Part shown: positions 63,484 to 64,000 of the stretch, piece after piece | How positions within the stretch are numbered: position 1 is the stretch's first letter | Layout: every line of letters begins with the position of its first letter | Source: Amnibacterium flavum | Lineage (GTDB): Bacteria > Actinomycetota > Actinomycetes > Actinomycetales > Microbacteriaceae | Direction: 5' to 3' | Assembly: GCF_003097495.1 (NCBI RefSeq) | Contig: NZ_QEOP01000002.1 | Span: forward strand, 310,001-374,000 | DNA length: 64,000 nucleotides | The notes under the pieces: model-generated | The model's database searches: none | What the model was told of the DNA's origin: nothing | The model's input: only the letters and a program-made list of their open reading frames with translations | Made by a program: the position numbers and the translations under genes

Positions 63484-64000
63484 ATGGCCGAATACATTTA
63501 CTCGATGGTGCGCGCCCGCAAGGCGGTCGGCGACAAGCTCATCCTCGACGACGTGACCATGTCCTTCCTCCCCGGCGCGAAGATCGGGGTGGTCGGCCCC
63601 AATGGCGCCGGCAAGTCCACGATCCTGCGCATCATGGCGGGCCTCGACACCCCCAGCAACGGCGAGGCGCGGCTCAGCCCCGGCTACACGGTCGGAATCC
63701 TGATGCAGGAGCCGCAGCTCGACGAGTCGAAGACCGTGCTCGAGAACGTCCAAGAGGGCGTCGGCGAGATCAAGGGCAAGATCGACCGGTTCAACGAGAT
63801 CTCCGCCGCGATGGCAGACCCCGACGCCGACTTCGACGCGCTGCTCGCCGAGATGGGTGTCCTGCAGGAGGCCATCGATGCGGCCGACGCCTGGGACCTC
63901 GATTCCCAGCTCGAGCAGGCCATGGACGCCCTTCGCACACCTCCTGGCGATTCGCCGGTCACCAACCTGTCCGGCGGTGAGAAGCGCCGTGTCGCGCTGA
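63484..64000 (+). CDS. ettA: ABC-F translational throttle EttA, 5' part (runs off the right edge)
   Basis: 172 codons from ATG 63484 are present. The start MAEYIYSMVRARKAVGDKL and Walker A GPNGAGKST (38-46) match EttA of the ABC-F family, which gates the ribosome in response to the ATP/ADP ratio. LSGGEKRRVAL, the first signature motif, is at the edge. The second ATPase domain lies beyond the window. Confidence 0.92.
   Translation, partial: MAEYIYSMVRARKAVGDKLILDDVTMSFLPGAKIGVVGPNGAGKSTILRIMAGLDTPSNGEARLSPGYTVGILMQEPQLDESKTVLENVQEGVGEIKGKIDRFNEISAAMADPDADFDALLAEMGVLQEAIDAADAWDLDSQLEQAMDALRTPPGDSPVTNLSGGEKRRVAL

Overview
The window is a GC-rich (roughly 70 %) actinobacterial chromosome segment. 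Short intergenic gaps, many four-base ATGA/GTGA stop-start overlaps, frequent GTG starts, an IdeR-like box, a mycobacterial-type LexA box and a DUF6993-type lipoprotein beside an EttA-type ABC-F gene all suggest a member of the Microbacteriaceae or a close relative. I see no insertion sequence, prophage or CRISPR array. Most genes are core or niche metabolism, but four families of short palindromic or GC-rich repeats sit between (and once inside) the genes.

Layout. 1-5963 (minus): a sensor kinase/regulator pair, the methionine pair metY-metX and a membrane acyltransferase. 6060-15236 (mostly plus): a dehydrogenase, a K+ channel, a secreted M28 peptidase, a phosphoribosyltransferase, an S51-like protein, ung, a GNAT enzyme, an SMR pump (minus), an amidase and an iron-regulated siderophore-interacting flavoprotein. 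15254-22036 (minus): redox and CoA enzymes, an HExxH protein, an arginase-fold protein and corA. 22169-24809 (plus): a three-gene type III polyketide operon resembling srsABC (phenolic lipids), then dinB.

26354-34079 (plus) is the most interesting block: GtrA, a BcsA-like processive GT2, a GT39-type membrane glycosyltransferase, a DUF4397 surface protein with a possible non-LPXTG sorting signal, a GH8 glycanase, a lipoprotein-like sortase and a polyprenol-phosphate mannose synthase. It looks like one exopolysaccharide or cell-surface glycan assembly locus without BcsB or PilZ parts. 34883-41225 (minus) is glgX-treY-treZ, which turns alpha-glucan into trehalose; treY carries an in-frame copy of a 58-bp palindromic repeat.

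41411-45039 (plus) is a TPP-riboswitch-controlled ECF transporter (ykoE-ykoD-ykoC) with a trailing P-loop kinase. 45014-49764 holds a degenerate DD-carboxypeptidase homologue, a BenE permease, a mini-metallopeptidase whose start codon overlaps the tRNA-His CCA end, orn, and a tRNA-Arg region with repeat-scarred partial copies. 49765-53956 (minus) is a two-component system followed by an ABC exporter. 54060-64000 contains an aldo/keto reductase, a CDF transporter, a MarR-MFS operon behind a 30-bp perfect palindrome, a small gene behind a perfect LexA box, an EamA transporter, msrA, ssb, a lipoprotein and the start of ettA.
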